In this document: positions 35,845 to 48,119 of the stretch, one piece after another | Layout: each line of letters opens with the position of its first letter | Position numbering within the stretch: the first letter of the stretch is position 1 | NCBI GenBank assembly: GCA_025642065.1 | Contig: JAODUP010000671.1 | Span: forward strand, 5,001 to 69,000 | DNA: 64,000 nucleotides | Direction of reading: 5' to 3' | Source: Paralvinella palmiformis | Lineage: Eukaryota; Annelida; Polychaeta; Terebellida; Alvinellidae | Position numbers and translations under genes: made by a program | The notes under the pieces: generated by a model | Databases searched by the model: none | The model's input: only the letters and a program-made list of their open reading frames with translations | Told to the model about the DNA's origin: nothing

Positions 35845-38800
35845 TTTATATAATATTAGCTGATTTGAGGGAATGATTGTGATTTGACTACATAAAACAA
35901 CGATGTACTGCAGTGATACGAAGAAATATTCTTAGCACTAGTAAAATAATCGGGTTAGCAACGAAAATTTCCATGGCGAGATGTAATTCTAATTATCGTC
36001 TTCAGATTAACTTTCTGCTTCTTCCAAATGAATACATTCCAACATAAATAATCGTCAATTACATAAGTGTAATGATAATTTAGACATATATATTATTATA
36101 TTTTAACTATGTCATCTCCATAACCTATAACTTATATTAATCATTTCGATATTCTTTATAATTTATGTTTATAATTTAATTCGATTTTGTTATTTTTATT
36201 TGTTATTGATATACTGTTCGAGCAATTATAATTTCAAATAAGTGTATTTATTTTGAAGTAAAACTATTCGTTAAATGGCGAGTTGGTTGAAGATTTTAAA
36301 CTAATTTACAGCCTAACGTCAGTTGTTAAACAATAATGTCCTCACTCGGTATTTGTATTTAAGGGTTCAAAATTTCGAATCACCCAAATATTATGTCTAA
36401 GTAATTAAAGTAGTATACATTTAATACACTATACATTATATTTAATTTCTATTCATGTTGGAGGTGATAGTGTAATTGGGTTATTCTCATATATGCAATT
36501 ATCTGTTGCCCTGGCCTATTTTTAAATTTATTTAACATGCGTCCAGCTCACCACAAACCTCACTTCTTACGCTGGACAGCGGTGTGACAACTACAAATGC
36601 TTTATTACTATTTTAGGGGGCCAATCGTAGGACAGCTCAGGCTACATTAGTCCTCCAATTTCCTTTTTTTGCTGACCTCGTGAAAAGCTTTTAATATGTT
36701 TATGTATTAGTATCATTATTGCACAACTATTTGTTTGACATTGAAAATTAACTTTAATTCATTTCAGAAATGATTGATTGACGCAGATTTCAATTAGTAA
36801 TCAATCACTGATTACTAAACTACCTAAAATATGTTACTGATAAAACAATTTCCCATCTGATATGATGATAAGTGATGAGAGTGCTAACGCCTATTTAATT
36901 TGAGGTAGGACATTAGCATGTTAGCCAATGAGTAGTTAGACAATCTTGAAACATCTTTAAATTAAACATAAATGTTAAGAATGTTATATTTTAAGAGAGA
37001 ATGTGATTCAATACATCACGAATGGCTCACAAAGTGAGATCTACTACTAAAAGGCAATATATCAGATTTGAGACGTATCCATAGGGTGTTAAAGTTTTAA
37101 GGAAGACCTCTACCTAAAGGTAGGTTTTGTGCTGGTGTCTTTATATAGTTAGCTTGTTGCCGTTATATTTCCTCTATTCATACGTGTTTGTCGTGCAAAT
37201 GTTTCAATACAGAAATACATCACACGCATATCTTAAAAAATATTACATGAAACTAAAACAACAATCTTTTTAAAGATTTATTATTTAAAAAACTAATGTG
37301 ATATCCCATTATATAGACAAACGGATAAATTATAAAATATGTAATGATTATTGATTACTTTATAGTGAAAAAAGGTACCTATATCAAGGAGTTATTGGTG
37401 ATTACAATCAACGAATACACCTTCTAACGTGGACATACAGTTGGATATTGGAAATAAACTTATTATGGCATAATACTGAATAGGGGCAAGTTTATCATCA
37501 CTAGCAATAGGCAGAAATCATAACCAGTGCCATTATTAGCTATTAAATACTTAACAAGCTCCCTCTTATTACATCATTCGAGTTACGTTTTTAATATCAT
37601 CAACCCTGATCCTCAGATATCAGCACAATGTTCACACTGAACTTCTAATCGAAATATGATTAAATGTTTCTGCTTAATAACAAATACAATCATAATGAAT
37701 ACATGATAAGCGAAGATTACAAAATATAATAAAGGACGAGGTAATATTAATCGCAACATTAGAGAATAACATATACAGAAACTAAACAGAAGACAATAGT
37801 CGTGAACAATATAGCAGCCACGATTAACGGACATTACTAGTCGGGATGAAAAGAAAACATAACAAGAAAGCTAAATCAAGTGAAGTCTATGTTAATTTAG
37901 ATCAGGTGATGGACAAGAAAAACGAATATAAGCCAACATTGGAATGAAATGATGTAAATGGTTGATATTTGATGACGTAACAGAATTATAAAAAATTTCA
38001 GCTACATATAAGAGAGTAAATTAAGATTTTCTTATCACTGTTATTCAATATTATTTTAATTATATTATTGTAAATGTCTTCCTTTTATAAAAAAATATTC
38101 ATTCTTTAAGGTGGTGGATCAATAGAGTTTCGATGGCATACATTTCATAAAGACACCATATATAAATATTTCATATTGACAACACTTATATCACGGCTGC
38201 ACTTTAAACAATAAAACAAACCGACTTATTTGACAATACTTAGAAAGAGTATTAGGATAGTCGAATCATTATAATTGGTTTCTGAGATTGATTGAATATA
38301 TATATATACATACATACATTTTTCCAAATTGCCATTTGAATATAAATACACAATTTTATTAATTAATTAGTCGAATACTAAAATCGTATAATTCCCTTTC
38401 GTTTAATGTGCCAATGAAAGGTTTCAGAAGATGTATGTTTATGTTAGATCGTAAAGTTTACTGATATCCTCTAAACATATTTCTGCAATATGAGGACATA
38501 TGCAAGGCGAAGTGTTTTATTGGTATTATAATCTTAAGACCTGTCCCTTATCTTCAGTAATAAAATTAGATAACTCTTATATTAATAACAACTATAATTT
38601 TGCTCCTCAGCGTTTTCAGCGATCTAATGTTAGATAATATAAATTGATTCGTGTTTGGATATACACGGGTTTAATTCAAGACCTAATTTATGTCGTCAGT
38701 GTTTATGATGACCATAATCACAAAAAGGTGAGTTTATAAACCTATACATAAAGCAGAAAAATAACCGTCCATATCATGTATAATGGGTGGATAACAATGG

Positions 38801-39590
38801 TAACTTGTTTATTAGCTTCTTATATAACTGCTATTGTTATTCTTAATCATTCTTTGTTATAAAAAGTAATATTTTACTTGTCATGTTCTATTAGGCTATA
38901 TGATACACCGTCTTCGTCAATTTTATATATATTATGTCATTACACTATATAGTATATTATGGTAACTACGGTATGGCATTATCCATGTCATGCTTGATTA
39001 TGTAGCACTATAGAGTATTATGATATGTTTCGTTTATAACTATTCCTAATCTAATGTATGGCAGAACTGTAGATATTATTTTACGTACAAATATGTCCTG
39101 ATGTAAAGTTCAAGTTGTCGAAACTGAAACATTAACGTTCGTTCTTACCAATACAGTCGTTGGACACAAACTGTCATTTGACGTTCAAAAAACCGACACA
39201 ATAATTAGTTTTGACAAGACTCTTAATTGCTTCTTACAGGAGACAATTATTTAAAGATCAACAAACAATGACAGCTGTAGAACATTCTGTGTTTGGGCTT
39301 CTTCAGTTTTTTCCGTGCACGTTGAATAGATTGTCTGTGTTTTGTGCGTGCTTGTGTACGTGCGACTTACCTTCATAATTTATGAGACAGTAAATATCAC
39401 TATGGTGATACTTTAAAAAGGGCAAGAATATAAAAGTAGTTAATATCTCGACAGAGATCAGATTATGATATCATCATATACAAAAAACTCACACATCAAG
39501 CAAACGTCTTATTTTTTCTTCTTAGTGAAATAACATAACCCCAGAAAGTGTCAAGCTTTTTTGGTGTTTGTGTTTGAGAGACAGCTAGAG
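35845..39590. other. long AT-rich stretch without a supported gene
   Basis: A possible fourth LINE A end lies near 36180-36360 on the minus strand (a TGTTCGAGCAATTAT block and the following order resemble 30735-30870), but it is too weak to call. A 73-codon frame at 37613-37834 is hydrophobic and unremarkable. Otherwise nothing is recognised. Confidence 0.45.
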
Positions 39591-39591
39591 A

Positions 39592-39678
39592 GAGGGAGAG
39601 AGAGAGAGAGAGTAACTCTCTCTCTCTCTCTTTTTGTATGTATGTATGTATGTATGTATGTGTGTGTGTGTGTGTGGG
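39592..39678. repeat. (GA)n-(TC)n palindrome with (GTAT)n and (GT)n
   Basis: Perfect 16-bp inverted arms at 39598-39613 and 39615-39630 with a single-base centre, followed by TATG repeats, TG repeats and a G run. Reading frames across it on both strands are artefacts. Confidence 0.93.
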
Positions 39679-39679
39679 G

Positions 39680-40085
39680 GGCGACACTACAGTTTACAAT
39701 CAACAGTAATTTTCTGTGGTCCAAAAGAAACCTATATATACAAAACATTTCGACACCCCAGATGCTGACCTCAACTTTATTCTGGGTTCGAATAACTAAA
39801 TTAATCCTACCTATATTAACCAGATACACGTCCGATTAGTCTGGCGTCGAAGTTCTTCTCTAACCTAAGTGAAAATTCAAGCCTTATATATACTCTCAGC
39901 GTGTTAACAAACATTACAGTTTGTTCATAACAAAGAGAATGTACACTAACTCAGTGTGGACTCACTGAAGCGATTTAACTAAAATATAAACAAAGTAGCA
40001 ATACTGCGCAATGGATTGTTACTGGACTAGAACGAAATATCGTCTCAAACCTGAGTAAATACTATGATTTATTCGAACCTAACAG
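39680..40085. other. AT-rich DNA, nothing recognised
   Basis: No gene or repeat identified. Confidence 0.45.
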
Positions 40086-40086
40086 C

Positions 40087-40159
40087 TAATCCTCATACAT
40101 TTCCGTTCATCACAAAGTGAACGTTCATTCACGCCTAAGTTAGCGTCCCTAAGTATATG
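40087..40159 (+). repeat. direct repeat, left copy
   Basis: Begins TAATCCTCATAC and ends with the 19 bases TAGCGTCCCTAAGTATATG, identical to the end of 40729-40783. This copy holds an extra piece of about 18 bp with a GTTCAT..GTTCAT duplication. Confidence 0.85.
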
Positions 40160-40199
40160 CAGTTAGGTGTGGTGGGATCTAAATTAAAGCACCTATCCA

Positions 40200-40201
<2 letters not shown>

Positions 40202-40235
<34 letters not shown>

Positions 40236-40331
40236 TGTGTGTGTATATGTGTGCTTCTGTGTGTGTGTTCGTTTGTGTTTGTGTGTGTGTATGTGTATGT
40301 GTATGTGTGTGTGTGCGTGCGTGTGCGTGTT
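40202..40331. repeat. compound (TA)n / (GT)n microsatellite
   Basis: TA to 40232, then GT with TATG, TTCG and GCGT interruptions. Confidence 0.96.
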
Positions 40332-40728
40332 AGGGTACATATAAAGAGGCAATAGGCACAGAGCATCAACATACCTAAACATCCTTCGAAACCTACCTCC
40401 ATAAATCTAAATACAACTATACATACATTAATCTAAAAATAAAATATTCCATACATCCACATATTGATAAATATTGTGCGTATACCTAAGCATGTGTCTG
40501 GTCTACTCATCAACCTGTGGGAACCAGCTAATTCGCTTTTCGTACGCGACAAATATGTCACGCCCACAGGAAAGCGGCTACATGCAGGCTACGTACAAAA
40601 AGCGGAAGCACGTAAAAACATACCATTTCATACCACAGTTCGCAACAAAAAAACACGTGCGTGTGGTTCAATGGTGACTTGCTACATACATATCATAAAC
40701 TATTTTGACACCACCGTTTACATTCAAC

Positions 40729-40783
40729 TAACCCTCATACGTTTCAGTTCATTCACGCTTAATTTAGCGTCCCTAAGTATATG
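40729..40783 (+). repeat. direct repeat, right copy
   Basis: TAACCCTCATAC to TAGCGTCCCTAAGTATATG. Between the two copies lies about 570 bp containing a microsatellite and a less AT-rich patch (40500-40670). That patch is open in two frames (112 and 67 codons), neither recognised. Confidence 0.85.
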
Positions 40784-40799
40784 TCATCTATCTACTGTT

Positions 40800-41570
40800 T
40801 AAGATAATTAAATTTTCTTGCTTTAAGTTTGTGAAAAGAATGAGCAGCATTAAATTAAATTTAAAAAGTGAAATAACCTAATACCACAAATTATTATTCC
40901 ATTTTACTTCTATGACTAGCATACGATCGATTATTAAGCCTTTTCAAAAACTATTCATTTTCTATAAGGAGTAGATTCGTTTACTAATTCAGTTAGACAC
41001 TTAAAATAATTACTCTTTTTTATTTATTTTATTATAACCTGATCATAGCATTAGAACGTTATGCGTTGGATATTTGTTTCTTCTGCAGAGTACGCTTTTA
41101 ATTTCCTTTTATCATAAAAAAGGAATATTAATTAAGATTCTCATTAAAACAGCAGTCCATTCATTTCTGTTTTCAAATTGGACAGGCATATTCGTTTATA
41201 GATCATATCTATTAAAAACATATTAAGCAAATCATTTGAATATCTGAGTTATGTTTTGAGTGATGTTCTTAAAGTTACAGCAGCTACTTTGCCGCAATAA
41301 ATGAAAAGTGCGTAATTTGCTGAATAGTTAAAATATTTCTAAAACACATCTTCCAAAAATTGATTTTGCAGGGAAATCCTAGTCATCGTTCATTATATTG
41401 TAGTATCACTGTATGTTAATATTTATTTTAATTGTTCTTCTTATCTGGATCCCCCGCATGCATATTACAGACATATTATTTTGGGTATTATAATATTACA
41501 TATTATTTGTACAGCGCCTTTGAATGGCTCCTGTTAGTAAGGATACGTTATTAAAGTTATTAAATATACA
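40800..41570. other. AT-rich DNA, nothing recognised
   Basis: No gene or repeat match. Confidence 0.5.
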
Positions 41571-41573
41571 TTA

Positions 41574-41667
<94 letters not shown>

Positions 41668-41745
41668 TGTGTGTCTGTGTGTCTGCGTGCGCTCGCGCAT
41701 GCGTGTGTGTAGTATGTGTTTGTCTGTGTTTGTGTGTGTGACCTG
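41574..41745. repeat. compound (TA)n / (GT)n microsatellite
   Basis: TA to 41597, then about 70 bp of pure GT followed by imperfect GT. Confidence 0.97.
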
Positions 41746-42181
41746 TACTAAATATACATAAATTAAAAAAGATTTGTATATAGCCATCATTGAACAAATT
41801 AGATTTCCGTAATATGGTTTATTATCGTGTTTAGAATTAAAATGATATGTTTACTAACTGTCTAATATAGCTTACTATTATTGTATTGAATGTATGGGCT
41901 CATTTGCTGGTGTGTTTATCTGTGGCATTTTTCGACTGTATGTATGTGTATTTTGATTTAAGTTAAATTTAAGGATACACCTATCTAGTATTTTAATTAA
42001 AATAACTAAATAATAATGCCATACACATGAATAATCACTTCCAAATAAATGTATTAATATCACTATGAGTTAATATTTGTGATAGATCTAGTTGTGGTGG
42101 TGGCATTCTATTATTTTCTTGTTTGTAATATACTTACGATATATCCACGCCAGGATATTTACTTAGATTGTACACTACCAG

Positions 42182-42240
42182 TTATACATACATACATAAA
42201 TACATACATACATACACACATACATAATACATACACCCCC

Positions 42241-42302
<62 letters not shown>
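42182..42302. repeat. (CATA)n and (TA)n microsatellite
   Basis: CATA units from 42187 to about 42230, a C run, then TA to 42302. Confidence 0.97.
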
Positions 42303-42304
<2 letters not shown>

Positions 42305-42305
<1 letters not shown>

Positions 42306-43265
42306 GTATTTATTGTATTATGTTAAGATAAATATTATAACAAGGATAAATGTGTTAATCTAAAAATTGTTTAAGACGTTTTCATATTTCAAAGATTTAA
42401 TTGTTTAATGGACAAAATCTTATCAAGGCTATTTATATCACCTCTCTACCTTCAACATTATTCCTCCTAAATCATTCTTCAATGTTCAGAGTATCAAAGT
42501 ATTGAATATTTGTCAATATTGTTTTAGTAGTAGGTGCATGACGTCGAGCTCTTGTAGTTGAACAAAATTCCGATTTTTTACACTAATGGAGACGTTGTTG
42601 ACATATCTGCATAGAAAGCAGACGACAGAAGGTATTTTCTCATCAAATTCGATAAGTTCAAAACGACACAGCCTCGATTTATTTCACTAAACAAAAAGGA
42701 ATACTTCTGTCGGAGACATCCTTTCCTTCTCCAGCCATCTGTGGGGTTTATTCCCAATTTGTGCAGTCTTGGGAATGCATTTTTCTTCACAATAACAAAT
42801 TCCAGGAAGCTACAGTTCAAACTCGTAACAAGTCAAGAACAAACGAGTGTCGGTAATGTATCAGTTTCTTATAAATAACTAAGTTAAGTTGAAAATATGA
42901 ATTTATTCTTTTTAGCCTTTGATCTACCAATACGTCTTTTTTATCTTCACACTCTTTGCCTTTTTCTTCTTATCTTACAACCACTATCATGGTTTTCTAG
43001 TTTTAACTTAGGAAAACATAGTACCGTGATGGTCCAGAATATTCTTTCTTCCGAAAAGTATCATTGTGAAATTATAGGTATAAGCTATAAATTGTAGCCA
43101 TTTAATTACTTCCTAGTAGGTTACATATCAGTTTGAAAGGTTTATATTTATCTTTTGAGAGCCGTCTATCTTTGTGGATTGGAAATATCGCTTCACCTCG
43201 ATTAATACTCTATTAATTTTATGGAGTTCCATGTATAATGCAAAATGCAATGTTAAGAATTATCC
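42305..43265. other. AT-rich DNA without a supported gene
   Basis: A minus-strand frame of 80 codons (42578-42820) has a mixed composition (for example a GWRRKGCLRQKYSFLF stretch) and is the most protein-like unknown frame here. I cannot match it to a family and see no second exon. Confidence 0.4.
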
Positions 43266-43269
43266 CGGG

Positions 43270-43271
<2 letters not shown>

Positions 43272-43352
<81 letters not shown>
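43272..43352. repeat. (TA)n microsatellite
   Basis: About 80 bp of TA immediately upstream of the SINE target site. Confidence 0.97.
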
Positions 43353-43356
<4 letters not shown>

Positions 43357-43371
43357 CAGTTAATAATCTAG

Positions 43372-43537
43372 CGCGAGCGTGTTTGACCACAGATCACAAC
43401 CACCCGTGTTCAAACCCCGGCTTGGGCATATGGAAGGTTGTTTCATCTTTGACGTCGCTTGAGTACCTTTGGAGGTCGTTCGGCCCATTTAGCCTACCAT
43501 GTGCACAAACATGGCTGTTAAACATCAATCTTCAATC
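43372..43537 (+). mobile_element. tRNA-derived SINE with target-site duplication
   Basis: Flanked by a perfect 13-bp direct repeat GTTAATAATCTAG (43359-43371 and 43538-43550). The 166-bp body has a head CGCGAGCGTGTTTGACCACA, a B box GTTCAAACCCC at 43408-43418, GTTTCATCTTTGACGTCG, TTTGGAGGTCGTTCGGCCCA, TTTAGCCTACCATGTGCACA, and a tail ending AACATCAATCTTCAATC. Like the copy at 14017, it lacks the A-box segment present at 51988-52171. This is the best preserved copy in the window. Its B box closely follows the RNA polymerase III consensus, but with no A box it was probably a poor source gene. Confidence 0.93.
43408..43418 (+). promoter_or_regulatory. RNA polymerase III B box of the SINE
   Basis: GTTCAAACCCC fits the tRNA T-loop/B-box consensus GGTTCGANTCC at most positions. 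It is the internal promoter half that is retained. Confidence 0.7.
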
Positions 43538-43594
43538 GTTAATAATCTAGGATCATCATAAAACAGTCAAAACAATTATTAATAAACAAATAGA

Positions 43595-43735
43595 AAGAGC
43601 GAGCGAGTGAGTGAGTGATCAAGTGATCGAGAAAATGAGTGAGTAAGTCAATGTGTCAATGCGTCAGTCAATCAGTCAGTCAGTCAGTCAGTCAGACAGT
43701 CAGTCAGACAGTCAGTCAGACAGTCAGTCAGTTGA
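43595..43735. repeat. tetranucleotide arrays (GAGT, CAGT/CAGA)
   Basis: GAGCGAGTGAGTGAG at 43598-43618, then a CAGT/CAGA array at 43665-43735 with a regular 12-bp higher-order unit (CAGTCAGTCAGA). Confidence 0.93.
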
Positions 43736-43739
43736 CTGT

Positions 43740-46700
43740 ATTTTTGTTGGATTGTGGCTAGGTGAATGGATGACTGGGGAAATAAATCATTGAATCGATC
43801 ATTTGGGTGAAATTTAACCACTGTTCTGCAATGAAAGCAGTATTCTCTATATTCCAATGAGATGTGAAACTCGGACTGATACATTCATCTAGAAAGGATA
43901 TGACACAATCTACAAAGTAAAATTAGGTTTTATGCTGATTGAGCCAATATCATAAATGGTGTCGGCTGAGATCAAAAGTCACATGTCCTGCTTCAGACAG
44001 ATCGCCTTCCGATATATACATTCCTCTCTGATTTGAGAAATATTTCTATGCCAACAGTTCTGTATATTCTCATCAAAGATGGCATAAAGATGGCATAAAT
44101 AAGACAAAATTGCATCGATTCCCCGTTCAATCATGTTAGAATTACCACTCAAAAGAGAAACAATTGCACACACAAACATATTACAAAATATCCATTTCGT
44201 AACAAACGCATTCTAACATATCTTTATAATATACTGAACATTTTATTCCAGTATACATTCTAGGTTTTTATATTGTCAACACTTGTTGGTATTGTATTTA
44301 GAATAAAAGCTTAAATTTAGGAAACTATCCTTAACAGGGAAAATGTTCAAATATACTCTACGGTGAATTACAAAGTGAACCATCGAGTGGCATGACACAT
44401 GTGTGATACCTGTCCAAGATAGGTCGTTCGATGAAGATGTTCCACAAACGAAACTTACTTAATTCGACTCCTACCTCGACCTGGATTACTAATAGTGAAC
44501 AATAGATAGAACATCCTTAGAAACCTAAATTTGAAGAACAAATATGAATTAAGATATGACAATATGGCATATGACATTAGAAGAGATGGTAACAACTGTA
44601 ATATCATATGACTAGATGATTAAATATGTAATAATGAGTTTCTGATGCTTAGTAGTCACATATATGTCGTTCCCCAATTGTGGTCATAATATGGTATGTT
44701 TTTTGTATGATATTCGATATAAATATTTTAAAAGTAACAATTGTTATGTCTAACGTGACAGTTATTTCGATAACAAGACTTATGTCAACTAGATACCTCG
44801 TCATCGCATCATAGGCATCATCCTTGCTTTGGAATCTCATATGTTTGATCTCACACATATTATATAATTTTATTTTATATTTACCTCTGATGTTCTATAA
44901 CCCAAATAGCAAGTAACTAAACGATACAGAACAAAATAGCAATATTGTAGAAATCTGATGTGATTAAAGGATTATGACAGTGAAATAAGATTTTGATATA
45001 ACTTCAGATTTCCCTAAAGATTAGTTAAATAAATGAAATAACTTATTCATTATAATAATCATCAGAATATTTATCAAAGTCACTGAACACCTTTAAGACT
45101 AGCATAAGTTTAAGTTTGGTCATTCTTTGATTACCATGGATGTCATACAAGATACCAAATGTGATATCGGACTGTCTTTATTATTTAATTAGCTTGTTTA
45201 ATACGCAACAAACGTCCCACAAAGTGAAATCCATCACTTACCCTGTCATCGATGTATGCAATCTACACACATATCGGTGGTTGTGCAAACATTTCAATAG
45301 TATTCCCATTAAGGCTTTATTATAAGTCACTAGCTAGTATTAATTATATGGCGTAGTTCTCCTTAAAGGTAAGAAAACAAATCGGCATAACTGTAATACA
45401 GAAGTTAAATTATAACGCGCTGAACTTTACCGAGACAATTATTATCCTCAGAAGCCAGTCTTCATTTAAATTATTTAATCAATAATACCTTATCCATGCA
45501 TTTTAAATATGTCACGAACCTTTGTATGAATTTAATTGAAATGGTGAACTGAAATAGCAGGTAATACTGATTTAAGACATTAATTTCACATCGATATAAG
45601 TAATTTTAATCGACATACGAGTAGAGTTACAGGAGAAGTAAACGTTAATCTAGAGATAATGTCTTTTCTTCATTAATTGTTTGGTATTTATAGTTAACGA
45701 TTTAATATAATATCTGAAATAAAGAAAATCAAACAATTAGTAAACTTGAAATGAGATAGCTCATCATCACTAATTACATTACTATGACGAAGAGACAGCG
45801 ATACATACCTTGCTGGAATTATAGGCGTTCTAAATTAGTTGACTTGATAATAATGACGACCAAGTATAATAGTTTGCTAGGTGAATGTATACAAACAAAT
45901 AAACAGACAAACAAATATAAGAAGGAATAAAACACTCACACAGGTTGGTGTCGAATATTGGATTGATATCATTGCGATTTATTTGTATAGAGCTTACATC
46001 TTACTGTTAGTGTGTAATGCACAAATTAATTAGTGTCTGAATCAGATAAGACATATTCAATGATCATGTGCCTACCACATCTTATATCGTGTATAATACA
46101 AACATTGTCGTGGCTTCGACAATCAGTCATCATATATCCAGTAATTAACAGGCAATATCATTTTCATGGCAAATAGAGATATTATTTTACAATCGCCTTC
46201 ACAAACAATTAGCTTCAAACTATATATGTATTCTAAGAAATTGATTATTAATGAAGGTATTGAAACATGACACTAAAACACTGGTTATTACTTACAACAT
46301 GTGAATGAACGACATGGAAAAGTATATACTCGTTAACGAATATAAAGGCCAAAGCATAATGTGGGTTAAGGTGATTAACTCGTTCATACTTGTTTTGTCA
46401 TTCGAGTGACGATTTACATCGGCATTCTTGATCCAGAGACAACAGCAAGTTTCGCCTTGAACTCTTACTTTATTGTTCTGTTTAATAACAAAATATTTAT
46501 AAACAGTTATACTGGATGAATAAGATCTGAATATTACAAAATACAATAGAGGAGAAGCTAAGTTTCTGTAAAAATTTGGCAAGAATATAAGGTTAAAAAA
46601 CTTGAATCAAATATCCAGTGTATTTACATATGAAGCTAGTCCACGTGACTGGTGGCCACTATACATAACCACTGCCTTTTTGATTTTCCATAACCCATAG

Positions 46701-46880
46701 CCGCTGTTTACAGCACAAAGCAAATAGGTTAATCATGTCAAGGAAACGTGTATAAATAGCCGTATATTACAACCCAATTTTCATGGAAAATTAAGAATGC
46801 CATCCTCTTTAAAGCAGTACTTTGTAGTATACATACATTATAAGTATGCATACACTATAATATTCTACGAAAGTCTGATT
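43740..46880. other. long AT-rich stretch without a supported gene
   Basis: Several frames of 60-96 codons occur on both strands (for example 43979-44179, 44649-44858 and 46292-46582). None is recognised, and each is typical of AT-rich random sequence. Confidence 0.45.
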
Positions 46881-46897
46881 AATTTTAAACAAATATG

Positions 46898-46953
46898 TCG
46901 GCCCATTTAGCCTACCATGTGCACAAAAGTGGCTATAAAACATCAATCAATCA
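46898..46953 (+). mobile_element. 5'-truncated SINE, tail only, with target-site duplication
   Basis: A 56-bp insert starting TCGGCCCATTTAGCCTACCA and ending AACATCAATCAATCA, bounded by a perfect 12-bp repeat TAAACAAATATG (46886-46897 and 46954-46965). The body consists only of the SINE's 3' tail. The intact duplication shows it inserted in this truncated form and did not decay from a full copy. Confidence 0.93.
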
Positions 46954-46965
46954 TAAACAAATATG

Positions 46966-47500
46966 AAACTGAGAGCTGATTGAATGACAATGGTAAAAAT
47001 GTGTCGCATTTGGTTGTCATGGGCGCCATATTGCGATATCATATACATAGATTTGAGACAGGTGTGTGATAAAATGTCAATTTGTACAATAATCAATTTA
47101 CTATCTTAGTTTATCTGAATCGGAATTAGATCCGCAAATGAAAGTTCAAATCTTTGTCTCTTATGATTATTGGTGATATTGCTAATATCAGGAGAAAACC
47201 AAGTGTTTTCTATTATATGTGGAAATCTGTATAACATGTATTACCCCAAATGATTGCCAGAGATTGTCGAAAAAACGAGATACGTCTTAAAAAGTCTATT
47301 GAGAATAATTCCATCTTGATATTGTTATCAATTTTATCATGTCAGATCGGACAATTGGTTTATATATATAATTAAGTGATTAATCATTGGTTTCTTATTT
47401 AAATCTACCTAATAAATAATAAACTCTCACATCAACTAATAAATTAAATCATGTATTATTCTGTTCATTCTTTCACCTAGCTCTAATCCAATAAAGGTTC
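46966..47500. other. AT-rich DNA, nothing recognised
   Basis: No gene. Confidence 0.5.
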
Positions 47501-47504
47501 TTAT

Positions 47505-47990
47505 CACTCACTCACTCACTCACTCACTCACTCACTCACTCACTCACTCACTCACTCACTCACTCACTCACTCACTCACTCACTCACTCACTCACCACCA
47601 CTCACCACCATACCACTCACTCACTCACTCACTCACTCACTCACTCACTCACTCACTCACTCACTCACTCACTCATCACTCACTCACTCACTCACTCACT
47701 CACTCACTCACTCACTCACTCACTCACTCACCACTCACTCACCACCACTCACTCACTCACTCACTCACTCACTCACTCACTCACTCACTCACTCACTCAC
47801 TCACTCACTCACTCACTCACTCACTCACTCACTCACTCACTCATTCACTCACTCACTCACTCACTCACTCACTCACTCACTCACTCACCACTCACCACCA
47901 CCACTCACCACCACCACACCACCACCACACCACCACCTCACACCACATCACACATCACATCACTCACTCACTCACTCTCATTTACTCACT
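47505..47990. repeat. large (CACT)n array with CAC interruptions, G-free
   Basis: Nearly 490 bp of CACT with several CCACCA breaks, no G on this strand until about 48012. A decayed extension of CACT/CAAT/ACTC units continues to about 48115. Confidence 0.97.
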
Positions 47991-48119
47991 TACTCACTCA
48001 TTAACTCCATCGATCACGCGCTCACCCACCCACTCATCCATTAACTAACTCATAATTTCATTCAGTCACACTGACTCATTCACTCACCCAAACATACCTT
48101 TCACAATTACCTATTCACT

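Noticed and set aside
36180..36360. Fourth copy of LINE family A on the minus strand
   Set aside because: The order of a few blocks is suggestive, but identity is too low in AT-rich sequence to separate from chance.
40087..40783. Possible LTR retrotransposon with short terminal repeats
   Set aside because: The repeats are only 55-73 bp, differ by an 18-bp indel, lack a convincing TG..CA structure, and no gag or pol trace lies between them.
42578..42820. Possible host exon on the minus strand
   Set aside because: 80 codons with balanced composition, but no recognised domain, no partner exon and no conservation that can be shown here.
47505..47990. Possible CRISPR array or telomere-type repeat
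   Set aside because: The unit is 4 bp without spacers, and the sequence does not match the animal telomere unit TTAGGG. It is a simple tetranucleotide array.
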